A stretch of 64,000 nucleotides of DNA from contig OY997658.1 of the NCBI GenBank assembly GCA_963921795.1, forward strand, positions 55,084,476 to 55,148,475. The letters are read 5' to 3'. Below the pieces are notes generated by a model. The model saw nothing but the letters and a program-made list of their open reading frames with translations, was not told the origin of the DNA and did not search any database. Below, piece by piece: positions 22,588 through 33,141 of the stretch (its first letter is position 1; each line of letters starts with the position of its first letter). Made by a program: the position numbers and the translations under genes. The DNA comes from Nannobrachium achirus (taxonomy: Eukaryota; Chordata; Actinopteri; Myctophiformes; Myctophidae).

Positions 22588-25500
22588 GAAAATAGTGCAG
22601 TTCAAGTATAAACATAGTATACCTCAAGTATAAGAAAAGTGCAATTCAAGTATGTTTTGAGTATATAAATGGTATACTTCAAGTATGAAAATAGTGCAGT
22701 TCAAGTATAAAGGTAGTATACGTAAAGTATAAAAAAAACGTGCAATTCAAGTACACTGCAAGTAAAAGAGTAGTGACCATTAAGTTGACGCATAGTATGT
22801 TTTGAGTATATAACTGGTATGGTTCAAGTTTAAAAGTAGTGCAGTTCAAGTATGACCATAGTATACCTCAAGTAAAAGAAGAGTGCAATTCAAGTGCACT
22901 GCAAGTAAAAGAGTAGTGTACATTAAATTCATGCATAGTATGTTTTGAGTATATAAATGGTATACTTCAAGTTTAAAATTAATGCAATTCAAATATAAAC
23001 GTAGTATACGTCAAGTATAAGAATAGTGCAATTCAAGTAAAAGAGTAGTGTCCATCAAGTTCATGCATAGTATGTTCCGAGCATATAAATGCTACACTTC
23101 AAGTATGAAAAAAGTGCCGCTCAAATATAAACGTAGTATACCTCATGTATAAGAAAAGTGCAATTCAAGTACACTAGAGGTAAATGAGTAGTGCACATTA
23201 AGTTGATGCATAGTATAGTTTGAGTATATAAATGGTATACTTCAAGGATAAAAGTAGTGCAATTCAAATATAAACGTAGTATACGTCATGTATAAGAAAA
23301 GTGCAATTCAAGTAAAAGAGTAGTGTCCATTAAGTTCACGCATAGTACGTTAAAGTATAAACGTAGTATACCTCAAGTATAATAAAAGTGCAATTTAAGT
23401 ACATTCAAAGTAAAAGAGTAGTGTACATTACGTTCACACATAGTATATTTTCAGTATATGAATGCTATACTTCAAGTATGAAAATAGGGCAGTTCAAGTA
23501 TAAACATAGTATACGTCAACTATAAAAAACATGCAATTCAAGTACACTGCAAGTAAGAGAGTAGTGTACATTAGTGTCCATTAAGTTCACGCATAGTACG
23601 TTAAAGTATAAACGTAGTATACCTCAAGTATAATAAAAGTGCAATTTAAGTACATTCAAAGTAAAAGAGTAGTGTACATTACGTTCACACATAGTATATT
23701 TTCAGTATATAAATGCTATACTTCAAGTATGAAAATAGGGCAGTTCAAGTATAAACATAGTATACGTCAACTATAAAAAACATGCAATTCAAGTACACTG
23801 CAAGTAAGAGAGTAGTGTACATTAAGTTCACACATAGTGTGTTTTGTGTATATAAATGGTATACCTAAAGTATAAGAAAAGTGCAATTCAAGTACACTGC
23901 AAGTAAAAGAGTAGTGTACATTAAGTTCACGCATAGTATGTTTGGAGTATATAATAGTGCAGGTCAAATATAAACGTAGTATACGTCAAGTATAAGAAAC
24001 GTGCAATTCAAGTACAATGCAAGTAAAAGAGTAGTGTCCATTAAGTTCACGCACAGTATGGTTTGAGTATATAACTGGTATTCTTTAAGTATAAGAAAAG
24101 TGCAATTCAAGTACACTGCAGGTAAAAGAGTAGTGTCCAGTAAGTTCACGCACAGTATGTTTAGAGTATATAACCGGTATGGTGAAAGTTTAAAAGTAGT
24201 GCAGTTGAAGTATGACCATAGTATACTTCAATTATAAGAAAAGTGCAATTCAAGTACACTGCAAATACAAGAGTAGTGTACATTAAGTTCAAGCATAGTA
24301 TGTTTGTAGTATATAAATGGTATACCTCAAGTATGAAAATAGTGCAGTTCAAATATAAACGTAGTATATGTCAAGTATAAGAAACGTGCAATTCAAGTAC
24401 AATGCAAGTAAAAGAGTAGTGTCCATTAAGTTCACGCACAGTATGGTTTGAGTATATAACTGATATTCTTCAAGTATAAGAAAAGTGCAATTCAAGTACA
24501 CTGCAGGTAAAAGAGTAGTGTCCATTAAGTTCACCCACAGTATGTTTAGAGTATATAACTGGTATGTTGCAAGTTTAAAAGTAGTGCAGTTGAAGTATGA
24601 CCATAGTATACCTCACGTATAAGAAAAGTGCAATTCAAGTACACTGCAAATACAAGAGTAGTGTACATTAAGTTCAAGCATAGTATGTTTGTAGTATATA
24701 AATGGTATACCTCAAGTATGAAAATAGTGCAGTTCAAATATAAACGTAGTATACGTCAAGTATAAGAAACGTGCAATTCAAGTACAATGCAAGTAAAAGA
24801 GTAGTGTCCATTAAGTTCACGCACAGTATGGTTTGAGTATATAACTGGTATTCTTCAAGTATAAGAAAAGTGCAATTCAAGTACACTGCAGGTAAAAGAG
24901 TAGTGTCCATTAAGTTCACGCACAGTATGTTTAGAGTATATAACCGGTATGGTGCAAGTTTAAAAGTAGTGCAGTTGAAGTATGACCATAGTATACCTCA
25001 AGTATAAGAAAAGTGCAATTCAAGTACACTGCAAATAAAAGAGTAGTGTACATTAAGTTCACGCATAGTATGTTTGTAGTATATACATTTTGTGTAAATA
25101 AATATGGTACCCCTCAAGTATAAGAAAAGTGCAATTCAAGTACACTGCAAGTAAAAGAGTAGTGTACATTAAGTTCACGCATAGTATGTTTGGAGTATAT
25201 AAATGGTATACTTCATGTATGAAAATAGTGCAGTTCAAGTATAAATCTAGTATACCTCAAGCATAAGCACTACAGGTGCACAGTGTAGGGCAACTACCTC
25301 AAGCAGCCAGTGTGAGAAATATACAAGTATACACCCACAAGCCAGATACTGTATAAGAACACAGTACTATAGAATATAGGCTGCACTTGAAATGAAGGAA
25401 AAGTATACTTAAACTTTTGCTGTGTACTCGTCAGTATAAACTAAGTATACTTTTGTTAAGTATATTCCTGATAGTACATTTTAAGTAAACAGAAAAGTAT

Positions 25501-25590
25501 ACTTACCAAAGTATTAGTTTAGACAAAGTATACTTAGTTCATAACAAGTATACTCAGAGTATACGTAAGTATACTACTTTTTGGTAAGGG
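22588..25590. repeat. P2 right satellite arm
   Basis: 3.0 kb of the same degenerate satellite as the left arm in inverse orientation (GTGCAATTCAAGTACACTGC, AAGTAAAAGAGTAGTGTA). From about 23940 to 25080 a higher-order unit of 385 bp repeats about three times. It ends with AAGTATACTTACCAAAGTA-type subterminal motifs and the 19-bp terminus. Confidence 0.9.
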
Positions 25591-25748
25591 TTGACATCTC
25601 ATCGAATCGCTTCTTTACGGCAGCTAGTATGGCGTCAGCCAGCGGCCTGCAGTGCTTGAGCTGCAACTTGGCTGCCTCCACGTTGGAAGTCAATATGGCA
25701 ATGGTCGGAAGCAGATATCCCATCTGTATATTCGCTTCTCCCTGCAAG
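25591..25748 (-). pseudogene. hAT transposase exon 3, middle part
   Basis: Encodes GEANIQMGYLLPTIAILTS, then NVEAAKLQLKHCRPLADAI, and runs to RFDEMS where P2 interrupts. Its 5' edge is the 25749-26028 MITE. It continues in frame to 13514 if P2 is removed. Confidence 0.85.
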
Positions 25749-26028
25749 TAGGGATGGGATGATATTAAAATGTCATGTGACGATTATTGCGACCAAAGAA
25801 ATTGCAATCTACAATATCCCCATAATCTGGGGAGGAACATTTGCCAAAAGAAAAATAGCAGATCTACGACTACAACCTCAACACGTCACAACGCGCTGCA
25901 AGCTTTTAGATCTGCGATTTCTTTGGCAAAGATATTTGGTAGAGAGCAAAACAAAAAAGGTGAAGGTGAAATCTCCACTTTAATATTTTGAGTGTTTGCA
26001 CGATAAACTATATTATTGCCCATCCCTA
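25749..26028. mobile_element. hAT-type MITE in exon, intron-like
   Basis: Termini TAGGGATGGG and CCCATCCCTA, with a perfect 8-bp TSD CCTGCAAG (25741-25748 and 26029-26036). It lies within the coding frame of the transposase. On the minus strand the TSD plus terminus gives CTTGCAG/GTAGGG (donor) on one side and CTACTTGCAG/GGAGAA (acceptor) on the other. Splicing between these would remove the MITE and restore the exact reading frame. A hairpin module sits at its centre. Confidence 0.92.
25840..25930. repeat. GATCTAC hairpin module with private outer stem
   Basis: Core AAAAATAGCAGATCTAC ... TTTTAGATCTGCGATTTCTT. The outer stem TTTGCCAAA/TTTGGCAAA differs from other copies yet is still self-complementary. 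Its centre is within a few bases of the centre of the host MITE. Confidence 0.85.
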
Positions 26029-26111
26029 CCTGCAAGATGTTGGTGGACTTGGCCACTGGGGTCATGACGGTGACATACTCCTTCAGGAACGTGATGTCAA
26101 CTGGACTGAGC
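26029..26111 (-). pseudogene. hAT transposase exon 3, 5' part
   Basis: After the acceptor TTTTTTTCACAG it encodes LSPVDITFLKEYVTVMTP then VAKSTNILQ, where the MITE interrupts. The upstream exon supplies the split codon (AT/G) across intron 2 (26112-26219). Confidence 0.85.
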
Positions 26112-26219
26112 CTGTGAAAAAAAGAAACACAAAAAAACACAGTTTTAACATTTTATATAAACATTTTTAATCAAATTCAAGTTTTAATTTGTGTGAGCCT
26201 ATTGTGGTATTAAACCTAC

Positions 26220-27283
26220 ATTGGAACCTTTAACTCGGTGCAGATAGTTCTCAAGGCTGGCTCCCCCTTCTCCTTCAAGATCCTCAGCAGCCTCTCCACA
26301 GCCATGAAGAGAGAGTTCCACCGGGTAGGCATTGGGCGCACCAACTGAAGGGAGCAGGCATCTTCCACAGCTTCAGCTGCTTGTTGAGATCTCCCACACT
26401 TGTTCCACATCACTTGACACTTGGCGAATGCTGACCGAGACACCCTTTTGTAGCTATCGGAGGAGGCACTCGCTTTTTCGGCATCAACTGTAGCAACCAA
26501 ATTCAGGAGATGGCAAGCACACCTTTGATGCTTTGGCAGCTCAAACTCAAAGCCATCATTTTCATCAAGGATGTCTGCAACGTTGACAAACTCCACTTCT
26601 TCTTCCTGCTCCTCCTCTTCATCGTCAGAGGTGGGCTCCGTCTCATCACAGGCTTCATCTTGTTCTTCATTGTTGTTTGTGTCTGCGGCGGCGGCGTAAA
26701 CCTTGAAAGCCTTCAAGAAGTTGGACCCATTGTCTGTTGTCGTCCTGACAATTTTGTTTCTGATCCCGTATTCTGAATGGATGTCGTTGAGTGCATTGGC
26801 CAAAACGTCAAATGTGTGGGAACCCCTCAGTCTTCGACAGGCGAGGGCTGCTGAGCGTCTAGCCAGGGTTTCAGGATCGATCCAGTGACAGGTAACGCCA
26901 AGAAAGCCCTGTCTGAAGACTGTCCAGCAGTCTGTGCACGTGCCAACGTGGTCCACTGCCTTCAGGGCCTCAATGACCCCTGTTTTCATTTTCTTGGCTG
27001 CTGCTTCAATTTTTTATCGCAGGGTGGGCCTTGAGAGGACTGTAGCAGTCGGCTGAAGATCATAGACAAGATTTTTGAAGGATTCTTTCTCCACAATAGA
27101 GAACGGCTGGAGCCCTTCAACGACAAACCTCACAATCGCTGCATCCACAGTGCTTTGTGATACCGTGGATTTGGAATCGAGCAGTGTTGTCTGTTTAAGG
27201 CTGGAACTTGAAGGTTGAGATCCCCGTTTTCTTACTGCTGCCGTAAGTGCTTCATATCTTTTCAGAGAATGTTTGTGCAATCT
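26220..27283 (-). pseudogene. hAT transposase exon 2 (catalytic core)
   Basis: The largest exon runs from acceptor CTTGTTTGTAG to donor CCAAT/GTAGGT. It encodes the end of the BED region and then the RNase H-like core: CTDCWTVF (first Asp), RTTTDNGSNFLKAF (second Asp), an acidic insert (SDDEEEEQEEEVEF), and HQRCACHLLNLV. A single TAA at 27014-27016 interrupts an otherwise continuous frame (...RPTLR, stop, KIEAAAKK...). The stop may be a recent nonsense mutation. The protein would act in the nucleus on hAT termini. Confidence 0.88.
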
Positions 27284-27448
27284 CTACAAACAAGAGGGAA
27301 AAAAACACAAACACACAAATGTTAGCGCAACAATACTTAAGATTTTCACAACAGCTTGTGTTAATACATTTCAGACATTTTGATATCAAGTAGTAGGATA
27401 AACATCAACATGTTTGATTAACCCATTTAGGCCTAGGATTATTGACTG

Positions 27449-27545
27449 CTTTAACTATTGAAAAATAGCAGATATACAAGCTCACAGCGCGGCACCGAGT
27501 GCCGCCCTGCGAGCTTGTAGATCTGCTATTTTTCAATAGTTAAAG
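27449..27545. repeat. GATCTAC hairpin module with private outer stem
   Basis: The outer stem CTTTAACTATTG/CAATAGTTAAAG is unique to this copy and fully complementary. The core is AAAAATAGCAGATATACAAG and its inverse; the tip is GCGGCACCGAGTGCCGC. Confidence 0.88.
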
Positions 27546-27816
27546 GAGTCAAAACCCCCATAGCACTCCCCTTCCCTCGATGACCACACATGAAGCTAGA
27601 TAGCATTTTTAGGTTTTAGAAAAATATTTTGTACTGATTAGGTGCGTGATTTACCCATGTTACTGTTACTCTTTTTCTAGATTGATAGTCCTATATGCTA
27701 TGCATTTGTTGATGTAATACTGACTGACATATTATCTGGCTTATTATATTGATGTATGACCTGCTTATTGTAAGTAGTTTTGGATTAAAATCATCTGCTA
27801 AATGCCTAATCTGTAA

Positions 27817-28055
27817 CCCTGGAAATATTTGAAGTTGCTTGATTCATTATGTAATATTCATTATGTCAGACACACACACACATACCCCATTCCTATACAA
27901 ACCCATTGTAACTTCAATTTAATTAATCTCTCTCTCCTCAGCACCCTCTGAGGAGGAGAAAAAGAACAGGGTCCATGGGTTTGTATAGGAAGGGGGTGTT
28001 TCTGATAACAAATAAATATCTAAACACTGAATCAAGCAAATTAAAATCTCTCCAG
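27817..28055. repeat. Imperfect foldback element in hAT intron 1
   Basis: Arms run from ACCCTGGAAATATTTGAAG and ATTCCTATACAAACCCAT to their inverses ATGGGTTTGTATAGGAA and TCTCCAGGGT, with a CTCCTCAG/CTGAGGAG tip. No TSD was identified. Confidence 0.65.
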
Positions 28056-28462
28056 GGTCAGGGTGGTCACAAAAGCCCGATTAAATAAATTGACCAAAGG
28101 GAAATATCCCTTTAACATGTCTAGTGCAATGCACACAATGTAGAAACTAATTCAAAGTATTTAATTTGCTGTAATGATTTTCATTAAATATGTAATTCTC
28201 TTTTCATAGCATGTAGGATCTATTCATTCTTATAAATACGTTTCCATCAAAACCAAACGAAAAATATAAAAATCACTTCAGTGAATAAATAAACTAAAGG
28301 CCTTGTAGCGCCCGTTAGCATCAGCGCTAGTAGCATTTAACATGTTAGCTTCGTCTATGCTATGAAAAGCCCATGTTAATGTAGCTTTGAGCTAACGAGC
28401 TGCCGGAGCTAGTTCAATAACAAGAGTCATTTTGTACCTTGTACGACTACGGGCACACTTAC

Positions 28463-28720
28463 CTTAACATGCACCTTGAGGTTCGAGGGTGAGTTATTGA
28501 ATGCCAGCAGTTCTTTTTTCAGAGGCAAACACAAGAGGCACTTAAACCGGTAAGATGCACCTTCCTTCGTCTTCCCCACGTACTTGAACATTGCATCCAG
28601 ATAAGGCCACGGGTTTTTGGATGGTGACTGTGTTTCAGCCGCCGAAGCAGACGTGCCACTGCCAGTAGCAACAACTGCTTCTGTGTCTGCTGTATCGTCT
28701 GTATCAGAGGAGGAAGCCAT
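28463..28720 (-). pseudogene. hAT transposase exon 1 (BED zinc finger)
   Basis: I chose the ATG at 28720 because it sits in a strong context (GCCATGG) and starts MASSSDTDDTADTEAVV. The frame stays open upstream to 28927, so a longer N-terminus is possible. It encodes the first half of a BED finger (FKCLLCLP), and the His ligands span the splice junction (LKVHVK then RLHKH in exon 2). The donor is AAG/GTAAGT. Confidence 0.85.
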
Positions 28721-28959
28721 GGCGACTTTGTCGTCTGTCGAACGCAGGCAAACTGTACACTTTGTTGTCTTTCTGTGACGGCGTGTTGTCCGTACATGTC
28801 CATTTTGCAAGCAGTGAGTGAGCGACCCTTTCTTCTTCTTTGTTTTGGAGCCCCGCGTGCGCAACTGCGCATGTACAGGCTGAGGCTGTGAGGGAGCGCT
28901 GCAGCTGTATTCCTCCGTACTAATCAAACAGAGACAGACTGCTATGATATTAAGATTTT

Positions 28960-29165
28960 TTTAATTTAGTGCCTACAAAAAAGTAGCGAGTAACGAGGTG
29001 TCAATTTTAATGTAGTGGAGTAAAAGTACGATTTTTTCCTTTTAAATGTAACTAAGTAAAAGTAAAAGTTCAGGGTTGAAAAAATATAAATAAAAGTACA
29101 AATTCTCAAATTTTGTACTTAAGTACAGTAACGAAGTACTTGTACTTCGTTACTTTACAACACTG
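28960..29165. repeat. hAT right terminus and subterminal repeats
   Basis: GTAAAAGTA and AAGTACTTGTACTT motifs precede the terminal GTTACTTTACAACACTG. This is the inverse counterpart of 11215-11460. Confidence 0.8.
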
Positions 29166-29265
29166 CCAGGATGACACCAGGATACTGACACTAGGACCAT
29201 AATACTGACACCAAGATACTGAGCAGGATACTGACAACAGGATACTGATTGCTTATGGTACTGAG
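29166..29265. repeat. Short minisatellite at hAT insertion site
   Basis: Diverged ~13-17-bp units (CAGGATACTGACAC, AGGATACTGACAACAGGAT). The sequence just left of 11215 (TACTGACCAGGATG) belongs to the same array, so the hAT element landed inside it. Confidence 0.7.
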
Positions 29266-29949
29266 CCATGGAACAGCACCCCTGCGTCATGACCAGTGTT
29301 GCATTGGTGATTCAATGTTTTGGTGGAGGCCTGTGTCGAGCCATCGCACCTCCTGCATCGAGCCACGGCATCGCACGGCTGCAGCATCGCTCCAGGCTTG
29401 CTCGTCCATGTTCACCCAGGTATTGAGCTCGACTTTGCCGCCACGACATGCATCCAAACACGCAAACGTCTCCCAAGCCTTCAGCACCCGGCTAGTGACA
29501 AAAAAAAAAAGTATAATGTCTGCTCTTCTATTCGTGTTATCGGTCCATGGGTGTATTTATTTCTTTATGTTTTACCTGCTGTAATTATCATGTCACCAAC
29601 TCAATATAGCATGGTAATGATGTAGTTATTTAAGCCTTGTTTACTCCCCACATTTAGTCACCCTGAAGAAGGCTGTGTACTGCAACACGTATTGTGCGTT
29701 TTGTTGTTGTTTTACTTTATTGCCATGGAACAGCCAAAACAATGAAGGTTTTTTTATTTCTCCACATGAGTGCCTTGGCCCTAGAATTGTTTTGTTCTTT
29801 GACTTCCTCAAACATAGACAAATACTGTGTTTTCATGAATTATCTTTCTTTCCTTCAAAGTATAAACAAACAGATTGAAAACCGCATGGGCTGTGCAGGA
29901 AATTGGTTTGGAAATTGGTGCAAAAACATATAAGCACCACACACAATAC
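29266..29949. other. No gene recognised
   Basis: Short open frames are present, but none resembles a known protein. A segment with CACCCTGAAGAAGGCTGTGT resembles dispersed SINE-like tails but cannot be assigned. Confidence 0.4.
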
Positions 29950-30348
29950 CAGTGGAGTAAAGTAACTAGGTGAGGTAAGTCTACTTTCCTGTAGTATTTA
30001 CAATTTTCAGTAATTTTACTTCTACTCCACTACATCTCAGAGGCTTTTACTCCATTACAATTATATGAAGACTTTAGTTTATTATTACGAAACACACATT
30101 AACCACTTCATTTCGACCATTTGTAAATATGCTATGCTATTTTCCAAAGATTTGTATGCATTTTGAACTTGTGCAATGGGAACGTTCTGCATAATGACTT
30201 TAACTTTTCATACTTTAGTAAATTGTGATGCCAACACTGTTGTACTTTTACATAAGTACATTTTGAATACAGGACTTTTACGTGTTACAGTGCATATCTA
30301 TGTTGCAGTTTTAGTTTTACTTAAGTAGGCCTACTTCTTCCATCACTG
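29950..30348. mobile_element. hAT-type MITE (CAGTGGNGTAA family), hairpin collapsed
   Basis: Starts CAGTGGAGTAAAGTAAC and ends CTTCTTCCATCACTG. The flanks CACAATAC and CATTATAC match at 6 of 8 positions, consistent with an old TSD. It is the inverse-orientation relative of 53882-54370. At 30125-30155, where that relative has the full hairpin, only the outer stem remains (ATATGCTATGCTATTTTCC). Confidence 0.75.
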
Positions 30349-30429
30349 CATTATACACTGTACAGAGACAACAGTGCTAACAGTGTTCACAGTATTAACA
30401 AATCGTATTCCAGACCAATGATGACTTAA

Positions 30430-30625
30430 AGGACCACTTCACCTCTGGGACAACCAGATATTATTTTATTGTTGTTTGGGACACGATCAACACAATCCTG
30501 AGTTACGTTTTGTGTTCAATCTGTGTTTTTAGATATTTTAGTATTTCAGCATGCTACAACTGGTCATATGATGCATTTTGCAACAATAAAATAAGATCTG
30601 GTTGTCCCAGAAGTGAAGTGGTCCT
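30430..30625. mobile_element. TTAA-type MITE with ~45-bp TIRs
   Basis: Flanked by TTAA on both sides (30426-30429 and 30626-30629). Termini AGGACCACTTCA and TGAAGTGGTCCT extend inward for about 45 bp. It is probably piggyBac- or Kolobok-derived. Confidence 0.88.
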
Positions 30626-30629
30626 TTAA

Positions 30630-31385
30630 TGTCTAGTCTAAAGTAACATCAGTTCATTGCTATTTCATAATAGGGTTGTTATTTACGGGGAAAAAAAGGA
30701 AAAAGAAAAACGAGACATAAAGACATAAAGTCTAGTAACAACATAGCCTCCTTGCCTAAATCACAGTCATTGGTGAAGCCACAAAACATATGCTTGTGGG
30801 CAATGTTTCCATCCCCCTAATCCGTGTGTACACATCTATCTATCTATCAAATTATATAAAAAATACTTTATTACCTCCCTCCACCCCAACCATCTGCTTG
30901 GAGAAAAGAGGAAGGAAAGTATACAGATGACTCATGTCGCATGGCAACCAAGCCAGGTTCCCCCGGGGTCTGCAGGACCACTGTTGCTCCAATCATCACC
31001 TCAGAGAAACGGGCTAGACGCGGCTGTGAGTCATATGTTCAACCTCTTGATGGTTGAAAAGCCGTGGAGGGGGTGTCGAAGTGTGCTGTGTCTGGGTCCA
31101 TGCTGAAGTTCGGTGAATGTTAACCTGGTGAAATGCTAACCTGCCGACGCTGGTGAGTAGCTAACCTGCCGACGCTGGTGAATGTTAACCACTATCCTAA
31201 ACCTAACCCAAACCCTGACCCTAACCTCAGTGGGTCTGAGGGAACATAGGGTCGAGGGAACATAGCCATGATCTCCTGTGTCTGTGTGAACAGTGAACAT
31301 ACCGGTACATAGCACCCAGAGGTGTTCATCTCAGCAGGGTGGTGGTGGGGGATCAGCACATAATGATCATTATGATAATGATCAT
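30630..31385. other. Non-coding; minisatellite and telomere-like motif
   Basis: About 31115-31190 holds two to three units of TAACCTGCCGACGCTGGTGA. It is followed by degenerate CCTAACC/CCCTAA motifs at about 31195-31230. The same minisatellite and telomere-like pairing recurs in inverse at 39300-39516 inside P3. Confidence 0.6.
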
Positions 31386-31736
31386 AATTGCGACCGTAGG
31401 TCGCATTTACTACCAAAACCTCCACCGGCTGTCCGTCCGTCCGTGAGTCAGTCAGTCAGTCAGTCAGTCAGTCAGTCAGTCACACGTCACACGTCACACT
31501 TTTGCCCTGCTCATATCTCCACAACCGTTGCCCCCATCCATGCCAAATGTTGCACACACACTCCTTACCTGCCAAACTACAACCTCCAAGGACCCCCGGA
31601 GCTCCAGGGACCCCCAGGGCCCTGGGAGACCCCCAGGTGTAAAAAAATGTCCGTCCGTGAGTCATACGTCACACGTCACACTTTTGCCCTGCTCATATCT
31701 CCACAACCGTTGCCCCCATAGGGAGTCTTACTGGTG
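31386..31736. repeat. GCGACC-family repeat, short copy
   Basis: Starts ATTGCGACCGTAGGTCGCAT (an imperfect palindrome) and ends GGGAGTCTTACTGGT. A (CAGT)n tract lies at 31441-31483. Diagnostic words are CATATCTCCACAACCGTTGC and GGAGCTCCAGGGACCCCCAG. It is internally deleted relative to 52821-53650. Confidence 0.75.
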
Positions 31737-31744
31737 ATATATGT

Positions 31745-31914
31745 ATATATTATTCGATCCCTCTCTTGATGTACCTTGCTCTTTACTGTACTCTGTTCTT
31801 GTTTTTCTTTCATATTTGTCTTACTTCTCTGTAACACTGAGTCTGCTGTGCTGTGCTGCCTCTGGGCAACTGATTTTCCCCCTTGGGATAATAAAGGTAT
31901 CTATCGATCGATCG

Positions 31915-31980
<66 letters not shown>

Positions 31981-31985
31981 TCACC
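31745..31985 (+). mobile_element. LINE/SINE 3' tail with (CTAT)n
   Basis: TTTTCCCCCTTGGGATAATA followed by AAAG and a (CTAT)n tract is a common 3' end of fish non-LTR elements. Only the tail is recognisable, so the family is uncertain. Confidence 0.6.
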
Positions 31986-33036
31986 TGGACTTACATTGAT
32001 CTGAACTGATGCTGTCAGTGATTTCATGTTTTTTTTTTCTTTTTGGAGTTAACAATGCGGGAAGGAAATCTGAGCATGCAATTTTTATTTGTGCTGAATC
32101 CAAATGTGTAGGCTTCAAAGAGCTTTCTACCCCCACTTTTCACCATAGCTGTGTATCCCAAGCAAAACATGCTTTGCGGAAATCACTACAGATTAGAGGC
32201 TTTAACACAGCGAACTTCAAAGTGTTGTTATAGGGGATATAGATTAAAAAGCCCTTTCTATAATAATAGAAACACATTTATGAGCCAGTTTAACAGTTTT
32301 TACAGAGGCAGGGAAATCTTTAGGACAGATTAAACTTCCCACACTTCCATTTGATGTAAATATTAGTTCCAGATTTTCTCCAGGGTTTGTCTGCTTGAGT
32401 TGGGAGAAGGGGCATTGACTCTACACAACCTGACCCTCAACCGCGATTGACAATTTGAATGACGATAAAGCAGAACAACCATGATCACTTAACACAAATC
32501 TTTTCCTTTCAGTCTGAACAGAGGGAATCCGATGATGGCTCATGTTGTATGTGCACATGATCTGTATGTGCAATTATTTTGATCTACATGCTCACGGTGC
32601 GTTACAATAAAACAAAGTGTATTTGTATACACTTTGTACATGTGCATTTTATTTCTTTAGTAAACAGAACATCCATTTTCAGTTTGGGATACCAAAGCAT
32701 GAACCACCAACTAACAAACATGTCCTTCAATTTCTTGGCTGGTGCAGTTCAGTTACTGCTGCACTTTGGCTGGGCTTGGTTTGGGGCGACAGGGCTAACA
32801 CTTGCCCATTAATGCTAATGCCTTGTGTCATCTTGCGTTTATGCTGTTGTTTCCTGGCATTTGCATGCTGTCACATTGCATCTCTGTCAGCCTGCCCTAT
32901 GTGGTCGCCATGTCGATTAGCAGATTAACTTCGACTGGAGGCCCTCGGTTGGGCGGCAAGCATCTGGGCATCGACTCCAGACAGAGGGGGTGTCGGGGCC
33001 TGCTCTCGCCTGCTGGGCTGTGAGGCAAGGTGGGCA
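31986..33036. other. No gene recognised; one hairpin half-stem
   Basis: GATCTACATGCTCACGGTGCG at about 32580-32600 is a half-copy of the hairpin module. Nothing else can be supported. Confidence 0.45.

Positions 33037-33141
<105 letters not shown>

Larger units (their letters stand above)
13515..25590. mobile_element. P2: 12-kb palindromic transposon in a hAT exon
   Basis: Termini CCCTTACCAAAAAGTAGTA and TACTACTTTTTGGTAAGGG are perfect 19-bp inverted repeats. The hAT reading frame across the insertion is restored only if 2 bp (TT) are counted as duplicated, implying a 2-bp TSD. Structure: left satellite arm, block A', block B', centre near 18250, block B, LINE ORF segment, block A, right satellite arm. 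No transposase was found, so mobility would be non-autonomous. The superfamily is unresolved; 2-bp duplications are known from CACTA-like and ISL2EU elements, among others. Confidence 0.88.
27284..28462 (-). other. hAT intron 1 with nested palindromes
   Basis: Bounded by a canonical donor AAG/GTAAGT (28462) and acceptor TTTGTAG (27284). It contains the hairpin module at 27449-27545 and a foldback at 27817-28055; the rest is AT-rich and unremarkable. Confidence 0.75.
11215..29165 (-). mobile_element. hAT transposon carrying large nested insertions
   Basis: Termini CAGTGTTGTATAAAGTAC and GTTACTTTACAACACTG are flanked by a perfect 8-bp TSD CCAGGATG (11207-11214 and 29166-29173). A minus-strand transposase gene with BED finger, RNase H-like core and hAT dimerisation domain lies inside. 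The span is 17,951 bp, of which 12,076 bp is the P2 insertion, so the element proper is about 5.9 kb. It also hosts a 280-bp MITE in an exon and a hairpin and foldback in intron 1. The P2 insertion and an in-frame stop make it non-autonomous now. Confidence 0.95.

Noticed and set aside
29249..29625. Possible small gene near the hAT right flank
   Set aside because: Overlapping frames without homology that I recognise; composition matches repeats.
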